Shown: positions 43,837 through 53,305, numbered from the stretch's first letter. The stretch is 64,000 bases of DNA from Litorimonas sp964511495 (GCA_964511495.1 CAZEFT010000003.1:124001-188000), one strand, 5' to 3'. Made by a program: numbers and translations. The notes: generated by a model from the letters alone, not told the origin.

Positions 43837-46518
43837 ATGTCAGACACTGACAATAGCCGATATAATGCCGCCGAGGTCGAGCCCCGCTGGCAAAAGCTAT
43901 GGGCAGAAAAAGATGTTTTTCGCGCGAAGGATCAATCCGATAAGCCTAAATTCTATGCTTTGGAAATGTTCCCTTACCCGAGCGGGCGCATTCATATGGG
44001 GCATGTGCGCAATTACGCGATGGGCGATGTCGTAGCCCGTTATAAAAAGGCGCGCGGCTTTGAAGTTTTACACCCGATGGGATGGGATGCATTTGGCATG
44101 CCCGCGGAAAACGCGGCCAAAGACAATGGAGGTCACCCAAAGGATTGGACTTATGGGAATATTGACGCCATGCGCGCCCCCATGCAACGGCTTGGTTTTG
44201 CGCTGGATTGGTCACGCGAATTCGCGACCTGTGACGAAGACTATTATAAACAGCAACAAGCCATTTTCTTAAAGTTCTGGGACAAAGGACTGGTTTACCG
44301 CAAGACCGCCAAAGTTAATTGGGACCCGGTTGATAATACCGTCCTTGCCAATGAGCAGGTTATTGACGGCAAGGGCTGGCGTAGTGGTGCCGTCGTTGAA
44401 CAGCGTGACATGGATCAGTGGTTTTTCAAAATCACTGAATATGCAGAAGAATTGCTAGAAGGACTGGATAGCCTAGATCGCTGGCCGGAGAAGGTTCGCA
44501 CAATGCAGGCGAACTGGATTGGGAAGTCTGAAGGAGCTGTGATTCACTTCTTACTTGAAGGTGATGGTGGTTTCATAACTAAAGTTGGGTCAGACGAAAC
44601 TACTCAAGTCGAAGAGTCTGAAAATTCATCATACTCTCGTGTGGCTAAATTAGAAGGAAATGAAGATCCAGAGAATTATAAAATTGATGTTTTCACAACT
44701 CGTCCAGACACACTATTTGGAGCAAGTTTTGTCGCAATTTCACCCGACCACCCAATTAGTAAGTTGTTAGCGGAAAATGATGAAGCTGTAGAAGCTTTCA
44801 GAAAACAGTGTGCACAAATAGGAACGACTGAAGAAGCATTAGCCAGCGCTCCAAAGTTAGGCTTGGATACAGGGTTAGTCGTAACGAACTGGTTCACTAA
44901 TGAACCCCTCCCTGTTTGGATAGCCAATTTCGTATTAATGGGGTACGGCACAGGGGCCGTATTTGGTTGTCCAGCCCACGACCAAAGAGACTTAGATTTT
45001 GCTAGGAAATATAATTTATCGGTTAAACCTGTTGTATTGCCTGAAGGTGAAGACGGGAAAACATTTGAAATCAAAGCTGAGGCTTACACTGGAGATGGCA
45101 CGCTTTATAACTCAGGCTTTTTAAATGGCCTAAATAAACAAGAAGGCATTAAAACTGCAATTGAAGGGTTAGAGTCAGGACAGCGTCATCAAGGATATAA
45201 AAAAACCTCATATCGCCTCCGCGATTGGGGGGTTAGCCGCCAACGTTATTGGGGGTGCCCGATTCCTGTCATTCATTGTGAAGATTGCGGGGCTTTGCCG
45301 GTCCCCGCAAAAGACCTGCCTGTCGCCCTGCCTTATGACCATATTGATTTGACCATTCCCGGCAACCCGCTTGACCGTCATCCAACATTTAAACATGTCG
45401 ATTGTCCGAATTGTGGTGAGCCTGCGCGACGCGAAACGGACACATTGGATACATTTGCTGATAGTTCATGGTATTTTGCAAGGTTTGCAGGCGGCAACAC
45501 CACTGATGCTCCTTTTGATAAAAAAGTAGCCAGTGAGTGGCTCCCCGTCGATCAATATGTGGGTGGGGTGGAACACGCCGTTCTGCATTTGCTCTACGCC
45601 CGCTTCTTCACACGGGGCTTACGTGATTGCGGCCTTCTTGATTTGCCCAATGGCGAACCTTTTGCCGGACTATTTACACAAGGCATGGTCACCCATGCGG
45701 TTTTTACAGATGAAGACGGCGAGTTTATTTTGCCTGATGATGTCATTGAAGAGGGCAATCAACTCTTGCACATTGACAGTAAGAAACTTGTTTTCAAAGG
45801 CGACGTCATCAAGATGTCCAAGTCCAAGAAAAATGTTGTTGATCCCGATGATATTATCAAAACCTATGGGGCGGATGTGGCGCGTTGGTTTGTGCTTTCT
45901 GACTCCCCACCTGAGCGAGATGTCGAATGGACGGAGTCAGGGGTCATTGGAGCCTGGCGGTTTTCCAAAAAGGTCTGGGCTTTGGTCGCGAATTTAGAGT
46001 CTGGCGATCCTTTAGTCATTGCATCTGATGCCAAAGGTGACAGCTTAGCACTTCGCAAATTTGCCCATAAAGCCATGGACAAAATTACGGCAGGAATTGA
46101 AGCCTTCCGTTTTAATACATCCGTTGCGCAAATCTATGAGCTCACCAACGCCATCGGCAAATATAAATCAGACGACGATGCCAAAATGGAGGCATTAGGT
46201 ATTCTCATTCGCGCTATTGCTCCCTTTATGCCGCATTTGGCCGAAGAATGTTGGGCAAAGCTGGGGGGGGAAACTTTAGTTTATCACGCCCCATGGCCCG
46301 TGGTCGATCCGGCCCTTTTGGTTGAAGACAATTTTACTTTGCCTATTCAGGTCAATGGGAAGCGTCGCTCCGAATTGAGCGTTCCCGCTGATATGTCCAA
46401 AGACGACATCCAAGCTCTAGCGTTGGCAGATGAAAATGTTGTGCGTCTCATTGAGGGTTTAACTGTTCGTAAAGTCATTATTGTTCCCAAACGCATAATC
46501 AATATAGTGACCAATTAG
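43837..46518 (+). CDS. leuS: Leucyl-tRNA synthetase
   Basis: LeuRS charges tRNA-Leu. The 893-residue product has the HIGH-type motif in PYPSGRIHMGHVRNYAMGD near 47-65, the CP1 editing domain from about 228 to 460 with TTRPDTLFGASFVAISPDHP and GTGAVFGCPAHDQRD, and the KMSKS motif in VIKMSKSKKNV near 658. All catalytic elements are present. The stretch coding the editing domain is compositionally different from its flanks (see separate entry). lptE follows after 8 bases. Confidence 0.97.
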   Translation: MSDTDNSRYNAAEVEPRWQKLWAEKDVFRAKDQSDKPKFYALEMFPYPSGRIHMGHVRNYAMGDVVARYKKARGFEVLHPMGWDAFGMPAENAAKDNGGHPKDWTYGNIDAMRAPMQRLGFALDWSREFATCDEDYYKQQQAIFLKFWDKGLVYRKTAKVNWDPVDNTVLANEQVIDGKGWRSGAVVEQRDMDQWFFKITEYAEELLEGLDSLDRWPEKVRTMQANWIGKSEGAVIHFLLEGDGGFITKVGSDETTQVEESENSSYSRVAKLEGNEDPENYKIDVFTTRPDTLFGASFVAISPDHPISKLLAENDEAVEAFRKQCAQIGTTEEALASAPKLGLDTGLVVTNWFTNEPLPVWIANFVLMGYGTGAVFGCPAHDQRDLDFARKYNLSVKPVVLPEGEDGKTFEIKAEAYTGDGTLYNSGFLNGLNKQEGIKTAIEGLESGQRHQGYKKTSYRLRDWGVSRQRYWGCPIPVIHCEDCGALPVPAKDLPVALPYDHIDLTIPGNPLDRHPTFKHVDCPNCGEPARRETDTLDTFADSSWYFARFAGGNTTDAPFDKKVASEWLPVDQYVGGVEHAVLHLLYARFFTRGLRDCGLLDLPNGEPFAGLFTQGMVTHAVFTDEDGEFILPDDVIEEGNQLLHIDSKKLVFKGDVIKMSKSKKNVVDPDDIIKTYGADVARWFVLSDSPPERDVEWTESGVIGAWRFSKKVWALVANLESGDPLVIASDAKGDSLALRKFAHKAMDKITAGIEAFRFNTSVAQIYELTNAIGKYKSDDDAKMEALGILIRAIAPFMPHLAEECWAKLGGETLVYHAPWPVVDPALLVEDNFTLPIQVNGKRRSELSVPADMSKDDIQALALADENVVRLIEGLTVRKVIIVPKRIINIVTN
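44520..45210 (+). other. Low-G+C segment inside leuS covering the editing domain
   Basis: A hand count over 44581-45180 gives about 41 percent G+C, while sampled 60-base lines on either side give roughly 48-60 percent. Leucine TTA and other A/T-ending codons dominate inside but are rare outside. The borders fall close to the ends of the CP1 editing domain. A recombination event replacing this domain is the simplest explanation. Confidence 0.6.
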
Positions 46519-46526
46519 GAGTTCCT

Positions 46527-47042
46527 ATGCGCAAAATTGCTGTCTTCATCATTGGCTTACTCTTATCTGTTCTTTTGACAGGGTGTGGGTTTACGCCTGT
46601 CCACGGGGGCACACTCTCTGATAATCGTGCCGTTCAACCGTTGCAAAATATCATCTTGGTCGTTGAAGACGGGAAAGATGCCAATGATAAACAAGCGAGC
46701 TTTCATCTACAGCAACGCTTACGCGACCGAATTGGAACCAATGAAGGGACCTATATCCTGACAGTTACCCCATCTTGGTCGAGAGGCCGCCTAGGCATTT
46801 CCTCGGATGATGTGGCGTCCCGCTATGATGGCAGCCTGCGCGCAAACTATAGTTTGACCGAAGCTAAAAGTGGGAAAATTTTAGACAAAGGCAATGTCAC
46901 AGCCATCTCGACTTACGGTGCCTCAGAAGACCCCTATGCGGTGATTGCGTCTAACGATAATGCGATGCGTAATGTGGCGTCTGAAGCGGCAGACCGCTTG
47001 ATTTTCAAACTTGCCCGCTATTTCGCAGATAATCCGGCCTAA
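46527..47042 (+). CDS. lptE: LPS-assembly lipoprotein LptE
   Basis: LptE plugs the LptD barrel that inserts lipopolysaccharide in the outer membrane. The 171-residue product has a lipoprotein signal (IGLLLSVLLTGCGFTPVHGG) with the GCGF(T/R)P motif common to the family, then a small mixed fold including RLRDRIG and DRLIFKLARYF near the end. Its place between leuS and holA is the standard one. Confidence 0.9.
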   Translation: MRKIAVFIIGLLLSVLLTGCGFTPVHGGTLSDNRAVQPLQNIILVVEDGKDANDKQASFHLQQRLRDRIGTNEGTYILTVTPSWSRGRLGISSDDVASRYDGSLRANYSLTEAKSGKILDKGNVTAISTYGASEDPYAVIASNDNAMRNVASEAADRLIFKLARYFADNPA

Positions 47043-47049
47043 GCTTTTT

Positions 47050-48102
47050 ATGAAACTTACAGGTGTCAGAGCCACACGCTTTATTGAAAAGCCCTCCCCC
47101 GATGTCATTGGGGTTTTATTATTCGGTCCTGACCGTGGGTTGGTTAAAGCCCGTAGTCAGGCGCTTACCCAAATCTTTATGCCGAATGCAGATGATGCTT
47201 TCGGCACCACCATCTTAACGGCAGATGATTTGTCTGGAGACCCTGCCCGTCTGGCAGATGAAATGAGCGCCTTGTCATTGTTGGGAGATGACAGGCTCGT
47301 GCGGTTACGATTGGATCATGAGCGTAATGGGGCGGCCATTTCTAAGTTAATCAAACAATTCGACACCGAACCGAATAAAGCCGAGGCAAAACTTATTATC
47401 GAAGCCGGAGACATGACCCCTCGCTCCGCAATTCGAAAGGCCTGCGAAGCCGCCGCTCATTTTGTATCCATAGGCTGTTACGCTGCCAGCGCCAGAGATA
47501 TTGCCGAATTGGTGAAAGCATCATTGTCAGAGAAAAACATAAAGATTGAGCCCGACGCATTAGACCTCTGGGTACCTTTGCTCGAAGGGGATCACGCTTT
47601 GGCCTCAGGTGAGATTGAAAAGGTGATGCTCTATAAGGGTTATGGTCGAGGAGAAAGTGCCGTTATCACTGTGGCAGATATTCGCGCTATTGCAGCGGGA
47701 GGGCAAAGCGCCTCGATTGATAGCATAGTTATGCAAACTTTGAGCGGGGATGTTGAGGACGCTGATGCAAGCTATCGCCGCGCTATGGCCGGAAAGCTTA
47801 ACCCTGTTTCTGTTTTGGTCGGCTTACAAAGACATTTGCTACGATTGATAGAGGCCTCCACAGCAATGGATAGCGGGGAATCGATGACACAGGCCCTAAG
47901 ATCTTTACGGCCACCCGTTTTTTCCATGCAGGAAGATTTATTTAAACGCCACCTTTCGCTTTGGCCGCAAACCATGCTACGGCGCGCGCTGATTCAAAGC
48001 CAAAAGGCGGAGAGTGAGTTGAAAACGGCGGGCGCACCCGTCGAAGCAATTATGGGGCGTTTGATTTTGGCCCTATCATCCTACGCGGCAAAGAGAGGGT
48101 AA
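47050..48102 (+). CDS. holA: DNA polymerase III delta subunit
   Basis: The delta subunit opens the beta clamp in the clamp loader. The 350-residue product has the AAA+-like start VIGVLLFGPDRGLVKARSQAL and DDRLVRLRLDH near residue 90, with the C-terminal domain containing KLNPVSVLVGLQRHLLRL. The frame opens earlier inside lptE, but ATG 47050 (MKLTGVRATRF) agrees with family starts and begins 8 bases after the lptE stop. Confidence 0.92.
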   Translation: MKLTGVRATRFIEKPSPDVIGVLLFGPDRGLVKARSQALTQIFMPNADDAFGTTILTADDLSGDPARLADEMSALSLLGDDRLVRLRLDHERNGAAISKLIKQFDTEPNKAEAKLIIEAGDMTPRSAIRKACEAAAHFVSIGCYAASARDIAELVKASLSEKNIKIEPDALDLWVPLLEGDHALASGEIEKVMLYKGYGRGESAVITVADIRAIAAGGQSASIDSIVMQTLSGDVEDADASYRRAMAGKLNPVSVLVGLQRHLLRLIEASTAMDSGESMTQALRSLRPPVFSMQEDLFKRHLSLWPQTMLRRALIQSQKAESELKTAGAPVEAIMGRLILALSSYAAKRG

Positions 48103-48108
48103 AGGATC

Positions 48109-48966
48109 ATGGAAGAGCTATCGACATTATGGCATCAGCTAAGTGAGCAATTTCCAGTCTTATTGAATCTGGTTATGAGTATTGCAGCCGCCTTTGCCAT
48201 TTTGGTTTTAGGTTGGATTGTCGCAAAGTGGATTAAAGGCCGAGTCAGTAAAATTCACATCGGCAAACACGAAGTCGACCCAACCTTACGGCCTGTTCTA
48301 GCCTCTGTTGTTTTCTATATTATTATGGCCATGACGCTTTATGCGTTTTTGATCAAACTCGGCGTTCCGCCCGCTTCGCTTTTGGCTGTCTTTGGTGCGG
48401 CCGGCCTAGCCATAGGCTTAGCCTTAAAAGACACGTTATCAAATATCGCCGCTGGTGTGATGCTGCTTATCTTACGCCCCTTAGCCGTCGGTGACTTCGT
48501 CGATACGGGCAGTACTATGGGGAGCGTGAGCGAAATCGGCCTCTTCGCAACAAGCCTTAAAACCGCGGAAGGTCTTTATATTTATGTGCCCAACAGCCAA
48601 GTTTGGGTGAACCGCATACAGAACTTCAGTCGCCACAAAATCAGAAAAGCTATTATTGATGTCGGGGTCGGATATGATAGCGATTTGAAGAAGACTCAGT
48701 CTCTACTTTTATCTTGTTTGGGATCAACGCCTGACTTAATTCCCTTCGACCCAAACGGGCCGAGCCAAGCGCCTTCCGCGCCCGAAGTTTACGTGATGAG
48801 TTTTGGCGACAGCGCGATTAATTTTTCCTGCCGTTGCTGGTTACCGGCAGATAATTGGTTTCAACGAGCGTCTGATTTACGAATTCAGATTAAGGCCGCG
48901 CTTGACGAGGCAGGTGTGGAAATACCCTTCCCGCAACGGGTCGTAACAATGAAAGCCGAATCATAA
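48109..48966 (+). CDS. Small-conductance mechanosensitive channel (MscS type)
   Basis: A 285-residue inner-membrane channel that releases solutes under hypo-osmotic shock. Three hydrophobic helices are followed by the pore segment LLAVFGAAGLAIGLALKDTLSNIAAGVMLLILRPLAVGDFV, the MscS signature, and a cytoplasmic beta domain with YIYVPNSQVWVNRIQNFSRHKIRK. It begins 6 bases after holA and its stop abuts the convergent parB stop. Confidence 0.92.
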   Translation: MEELSTLWHQLSEQFPVLLNLVMSIAAAFAILVLGWIVAKWIKGRVSKIHIGKHEVDPTLRPVLASVVFYIIMAMTLYAFLIKLGVPPASLLAVFGAAGLAIGLALKDTLSNIAAGVMLLILRPLAVGDFVDTGSTMGSVSEIGLFATSLKTAEGLYIYVPNSQVWVNRIQNFSRHKIRKAIIDVGVGYDSDLKKTQSLLLSCLGSTPDLIPFDPNGPSQAPSAPEVYVMSFGDSAINFSCRCWLPADNWFQRASDLRIQIKAALDEAGVEIPFPQRVVTMKAES

Positions 48967-49959
48967 TCAGGCAGAGAGCGTCTCGTTCTTTGATAGTTTC
49001 TTTATTAAGGCTTCTAGCTGGTCGCTTGTTTTATAAGAAATCTTAAGTGCCCCACCGGGCCCTTTATGGTTCAGATCGACGCTCAACCCGAGCGCATCTG
49101 TTAAACGCTTTTCGACGGCTTGCGTATCAGCATCTTTATAACGGCGAGCTTTGGCAGGACGGCCATCAGCCTTTTTAATGCGTCGTACCCAATCTTCGGC
49201 TTCACGGACAGAAAGCGATTTTTCTGAAATCTCACGAGCTAAAGCGGCTGGGTCTGGCGCTGAGATAATGGCGCGAGCATGACCTGTTGTAATTTCCCCG
49301 ACCGCCAACATATCTTGTGCCAGCTCGGGCAACTTCAACAGGCGCAACATATTGGTAATGTAGGAGCGTGACTTCCCAACAGCCTCTGCCACTTCATCTT
49401 GTTTTCTATAAAATTGAGTAATGAGCGCATCATAGGCTTTGGCTTCTTCAACCGGATTTAAATCAGCACGCTGAACATTTTCAATGACACCAATCTGCAA
49501 AACTTCTTCGTCGTTAAGTTCGCGAATCAAAACAGGCATTGTTGTGAGCCCGGCCGCCGTCGAAGCTTGCCAACGCCTTTCACCCGCTACGATTTGGAAG
49601 CGCCCTATTTTTCCACCCGCTAGAGCCCGCACCAAAATAGGCTGTAAGACTCCTTTTGATTTAATAGATTCGGTTAGCTCGGCAAGTTTTTCTTTGTCAA
49701 AATGTCGTCGGGGCTGGTCCGGATTTCGTTCAAGCTTATCAATGGAGACGAACTGAACACGTCGATCTGTAACATCAGGGTTTGTTGTTGCGGGTTGCTG
49801 CGCCACAAGTGCGTCTGGCTTTTCAGTCGAGCTTGGTTGCGGACTAACTTCAGGCATACTGTTAATATCGTTCATCAAGGCGGAGAGGCCGCGCCCCAAC
49901 CCACGGTTTTGAGGTTTTTTTGCAGCCTTTTTTGGTTCACCTTTTTTGTCTTTAGACAT
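48967..49959 (-). CDS. parB: Chromosome-partitioning protein ParB
   Basis: ParB is a CTP-dependent clamp that loads at parS and spreads. The 330-residue product starts with a basic tail and NRGLGRGLSALM (ParA-contact), followed by KLERNPDQPRRHFD, IVAGERRWQAS (CTP-binding), and the helix-turn-helix DEVAEAVGKSRSYITNMLRLLKLP that reads parS. The C-terminal dimer domain ends near LEALIKKLS. It follows parA by 26 bases. Three parS sites lie 1.4 to 3.3 kb upstream. Confidence 0.96.
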   Translation of the reverse strand: MSKDKKGEPKKAAKKPQNRGLGRGLSALMNDINSMPEVSPQPSSTEKPDALVAQQPATTNPDVTDRRVQFVSIDKLERNPDQPRRHFDKEKLAELTESIKSKGVLQPILVRALAGGKIGRFQIVAGERRWQASTAAGLTTMPVLIRELNDEEVLQIGVIENVQRADLNPVEEAKAYDALITQFYRKQDEVAEAVGKSRSYITNMLRLLKLPELAQDMLAVGEITTGHARAIISAPDPAALAREISEKSLSVREAEDWVRRIKKADGRPAKARRYKDADTQAVEKRLTDALGLSVDLNHKGPGGALKISYKTSDQLEALIKKLSKNETLSA

Positions 49960-49985
49960 ATTTAAGCCTTTGTTATATAACGGTA

Positions 49986-50765
49986 TTATCGTTTCTTATG
50001 GCGTCGCAATATTTCAACGGCCAAGTCCTGATATGCAACCGACCCCGCACAATGTGGATCGTATGTCAAAACTGGTTGGCCAAAAGACGGCGCCTCTGCA
50101 ATTCTTACGTTACGTGGTATCAAAGTTTTAAAGACTGCGCGACCTAAATGTTGACGAACATCTTCGGCAACTTGTGATGACAAACGGTTACGTTGGTCAT
50201 ACATTGTCAGCATCACGCCATCGATCACAAGGTCAGGGTTTAAATTAGCCTTGGCCATTTCCACCGTCTGCAATAATTGGCTCAAGCCCTCCAAAGCGAA
50301 AAACTCACACTGTAATGGTACAATAACGGATTTGGCTGCAGACAGCGCATTAACTGTCAAAAGATTGAGTGAGGGGGGGCAATCCACCAAGACATAATCA
50401 AATTTAAGGCGACCCTCTCGTACGAATTTGGCAATTTCATTTTTCAATAGACTTGTCCGACCGTCGACTGAACCAATTTCCATTTCAGCCGCAGAAAGAT
50501 CAATATGGGATGGCACGATGGAAAGCCGATCAATATCGGTTGAAAGCACAGCCTCTGCCAGCGGCAAACCTTCCGTCATAACGTGATAGATTGACTTCTC
50601 TCGATTTTGACGGGGAATGCCCAGACCTGTTGAGGCATTGCCTTGCGGATCCATATCAATAAGCAAGACTGATTGGCCCTCCAAAGCCAGGGCGGCGGCC
50701 AAGTTAATTGACGTTGTGGTTTTCCCCACGCCGCCTTTTTGGTTTACAATCGCGATAACGCGCAT
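49986..50765 (-). CDS. parA: Chromosome-partitioning ATPase ParA
   Basis: ParA moves the ParB-parS complex toward the new pole. The 259-residue product has the deviant Walker A NQKGGVGKTTTSINLAAALA at residues 8-27, Walker A' LLIDMDPQGNASTGLG, and the Walker B region DYVLVDCPPSLNLLTVNAL. It follows rsmG by 8 bases in the leftward run. Confidence 0.97.
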   Translation of the reverse strand: MRVIAIVNQKGGVGKTTTSINLAAALALEGQSVLLIDMDPQGNASTGLGIPRQNREKSIYHVMTEGLPLAEAVLSTDIDRLSIVPSHIDLSAAEMEIGSVDGRTSLLKNEIAKFVREGRLKFDYVLVDCPPSLNLLTVNALSAAKSVIVPLQCEFFALEGLSQLLQTVEMAKANLNPDLVIDGVMLTMYDQRNRLSSQVAEDVRQHLGRAVFKTLIPRNVRIAEAPSFGQPVLTYDPHCAGSVAYQDLAVEILRRHKKR

Positions 50766-50773
50766 ATTGACCC

Positions 50774-51400
50774 TTAATCCGTTTGTCTTTTGATGTTCTC
50801 AACGATGAGCACACAACCTGTTTCATCGCTCAAACTTTTTATCTTATGACTGTCGAAAGTCCATATTGCGGAGGCAGCCTTCACCTCTTCATCCACAGTT
50901 TCGCCTTTAAGCAATAAAAGACGTGTTGAAGGGGACAGGAATGGCTCCGCATAGGACAATAATCTTAGCAGGGGCGCGAAAGCACGGGCGGTAATCACAT
51001 CAACTTGAGACGCCTCAATCTCTTCAATACGATCAGCCCTAATTTCTGCAGGCAGCTTTAGATCTCGTGCCACAGCTTTCAAAAAGCTTGCTTTTTTGCC
51101 TGCGGACTCAACCATAGTTATCTGACCTGAGCCCTTTGACTTCAGATCAATCGCCGCTGCAATGCCGGGAAAGCCAGCGCCCGATCCGAAATCCATAACC
51201 ATTTTGTCGGTCGCCTTAATGTGAGGCGTGACTTGCCAACTGTCTAAAGCATGGCGCGTCCAAAAGTCAGGCAGGGTGGACTTGGCGACCAAGTTGATCC
51301 GCTTATTCCACTTAAGAAGCGCCTCGTGCCACGCCTCATAGAGAAGAAATGTTTCACGTGAAACACCACTTTTTTCTCGAAATAAGTCTTCAGGCTGCAC
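50774..51400 (-). CDS. rsmG: 16S rRNA (guanine(527)-N7)-methyltransferase
   Basis: RsmG adds the 7-methyl group to G527 in the 530 loop. The 208-residue product has the SAM-binding core MVMDFGSGAGFPGIAAAIDLK near 70 and VITARAFAPLLRLLSYAEPFL near 130. The GTG at 51400 overlaps the end of mnmG by 11 bases. A perfect parS (51350-51365) lies inside its first codons and encodes VSRETF. Confidence 0.94.
   Translation of the reverse strand: MQPEDLFREKSGVSRETFLLYEAWHEALLKWNKRINLVAKSTLPDFWTRHALDSWQVTPHIKATDKMVMDFGSGAGFPGIAAAIDLKSKGSGQITMVESAGKKASFLKAVARDLKLPAEIRADRIEEIEASQVDVITARAFAPLLRLLSYAEPFLSPSTRLLLLKGETVDEEVKAASAIWTFDSHKIKSLSDETGCVLIVENIKRQTD
51350..51365. promoter_or_regulatory. parS site inside rsmG
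   Basis: TGTTTCACGTGAAACA, an exact match to the ParB-binding consensus and a perfect palindrome. Confidence 0.93.
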
Positions 51401-53261
51401 GATAGTGCTTTTTCAGATAAGCCAGAACCGCCATCAAGGCTCCAGGGGTGACACCCTCTAGCCTTTGAGCTTGGCCTAATGTTTCCGGACGCCCTTCGTT
51501 CAACTTTTGGCGCACCTCATTTGATAAGCCGCCAATTTTCGCAAAATCGATGTCGGCCGGTATGCGCAGTCCTGCATCGCGACGGAAGGACTCAATGTCT
51601 TTCTCTTGTCTTTCCAAATACCCTGCATATGTCGCATAAGTTTTCAAATAATCAGACTGCTGAGACGACAGCACCCCTAATTCAGACCAGACAGGCTTGA
51701 GAGCTTCAACTGAGATGTCAGGATAAGCCAGTAAGTCCAGTGCAGAACGCGTCACACCGTCTTGATTTACGGTTAAGCCCTTAGATTTGAGGGTGTTCGG
51801 AGAAGCCTTCAAACTCCCGGCTAGATCTTTTGCATAAGAAAACGCTTCATGTTTCACGTGAAACGCCTCTTTTCGAGACTCTGAAATGAGGCCTAGATTT
51901 TCTCCAATTGGAGTCAAACGCGTATCGGCATTGTCCGCCCTTAAGGCTAAACGATATTCGGCACGCGATGTGAACATACGGTACGGCTCGGTAACGCCCT
52001 TAGAAATCAGGTCGTCAATCATCACACCAATATAGGCTTGGCTACGATCCAAAATGAGGGGCCCGCGAGATTGAGCGGCCAGTGCAGCATTCGCACCCGC
52101 AATTAAGCCTTGTGCGGCTGCCTCCTCATAACCTGTTGTTCCGTTGATTTGCCCGGCCAAATAAAGCCCGTTTAGCTTTTTCACTTCTAGTGTGGACTTC
52201 AGTTCGCGTGGATCAACGTAATCATACTCAATCGCATATCCAAAACGCTCAACAACAACCTCTTCTAAACCCCTTATGGTTCGCAAGAATTTATCCTGAA
52301 CGTCATCAGGGAGGGATGAAGAGATACCATTAGGGTAGACAATATCTCCATCAGGGTTGTCCGGCAAACCCTCGGGCTCCAAGAATATCTGATGACGACC
52401 TCGGTCTGCAAAACGCACAACCTTATCTTCAATGGATGGGCAATAGCGTGGCCCGCGCCCTGAAATCGATCCGTTATTAATAGCGGAGAGTGTTATATTG
52501 TCTTGGATAACGCCGTGCGTTTCCGCATTGGTGTGCGTGATACCGCAAGCGATTTGCGGCACAGTAATCTCTGTATTCATGAATGAGAAGGGAACGGGCT
52601 CATCATCAGCCGCCTGCATATCCAAAGCGTCCCAATCAATTGAGCTTTTGCGAAGGCGGGCAGGGGTTCCAGTTTTCAAACGCCCCATCAAGAGGCCGGA
52701 ATCATAGAGGCGGTCACTCAGGCCAATAGAAGGCTTTTCGTCAGCACGGCCAGCAGGAATGCGCGTCTCCCCAATATGAATCATCCCTTTTAGAAAGGTG
52801 CCCGTTGTCAGCACGACGCGGGGTGCAGACAATATCTGCCCAGCTTCAGTCACAACGCCGACAACTTGACCCCCCTCCACAACCAAGTCTTCGGCAGCGC
52901 CTGCCATAATTTCGAGATTATCTACGGTATTCAGACGAGACTGCATGGACTGACGATATAAAAACCGATCAGACTGCGTGCGCGGCCCCTGAACTGCTGG
53001 GCCTTTGGAGCGGTTTAGTAGGCGAAATTGAATGCCTGAGTCATCGGCCACCAAACCCATCAAGCCGCCCAACGCATCAACTTCGCGTACAAGGTGACCC
53101 TTACCCAAACCGCCTATCGCAGGGTTACACGACATTTCACCGATGGTTTCGATCTTATGCGTCAGCAGTAAGGTTTTAGAGCCCAGACGCGCAGAGGCCG
53201 CTGCCGCCTCACAGCCAGCATGGCCTCCGCCAATAATAATGACATCCCAAGATAGGGTCAT
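51390..53261 (-). CDS. mnmG: tRNA uridine-5-carboxymethylaminomethyl modification enzyme MnmG
   Basis: MnmG (GidA), with MnmE, modifies wobble U34 of several tRNAs using FAD. The product has the FAD motif DVIIIGGGHAGCEAAAASARLG at the start, MSCNPAIGGLGKGHLVREVDALGG near 50, the second motif EEAAAQGLIAGANAALAA near 375, and the C-terminal helical domain. The frame is open to 53306, but the first 15 residues (MFHVKH...) are translation of a parS site, so ATG 53261 is preferred, giving 623 residues. A second parS-encoded FHVKH lies inside the protein. Confidence 0.95.
   Translation of the reverse strand: MTLSWDVIIIGGGHAGCEAAAASARLGSKTLLLTHKIETIGEMSCNPAIGGLGKGHLVREVDALGGLMGLVADDSGIQFRLLNRSKGPAVQGPRTQSDRFLYRQSMQSRLNTVDNLEIMAGAAEDLVVEGGQVVGVVTEAGQILSAPRVVLTTGTFLKGMIHIGETRIPAGRADEKPSIGLSDRLYDSGLLMGRLKTGTPARLRKSSIDWDALDMQAADDEPVPFSFMNTEITVPQIACGITHTNAETHGVIQDNITLSAINNGSISGRGPRYCPSIEDKVVRFADRGRHQIFLEPEGLPDNPDGDIVYPNGISSSLPDDVQDKFLRTIRGLEEVVVERFGYAIEYDYVDPRELKSTLEVKKLNGLYLAGQINGTTGYEEAAAQGLIAGANAALAAQSRGPLILDRSQAYIGVMIDDLISKGVTEPYRMFTSRAEYRLALRADNADTRLTPIGENLGLISESRKEAFHVKHEAFSYAKDLAGSLKASPNTLKSKGLTVNQDGVTRSALDLLAYPDISVEALKPVWSELGVLSSQQSDYLKTYATYAGYLERQEKDIESFRRDAGLRIPADIDFAKIGGLSNEVRQKLNEGRPETLGQAQRLEGVTPGALMAVLAYLKKHYRAA
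51850..51865. promoter_or_regulatory. parS site inside mnmG
   Basis: TGTTTCACGTGAAACG, one mismatch at the last position of the consensus. It encodes the FHVKH in the mnmG protein. Confidence 0.85.
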
Positions 53262-53289
53262 AACGCGTTCACTTAGTTCTTTCGGGCCA

Positions 53290-53305
53290 TGTTTCACGTG
53301 AAACA
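53290..53305. promoter_or_regulatory. parS site just upstream of mnmG
   Basis: TGTTTCACGTGAAACA, an exact consensus match, located 29 bases before the chosen mnmG start. Confidence 0.93.
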
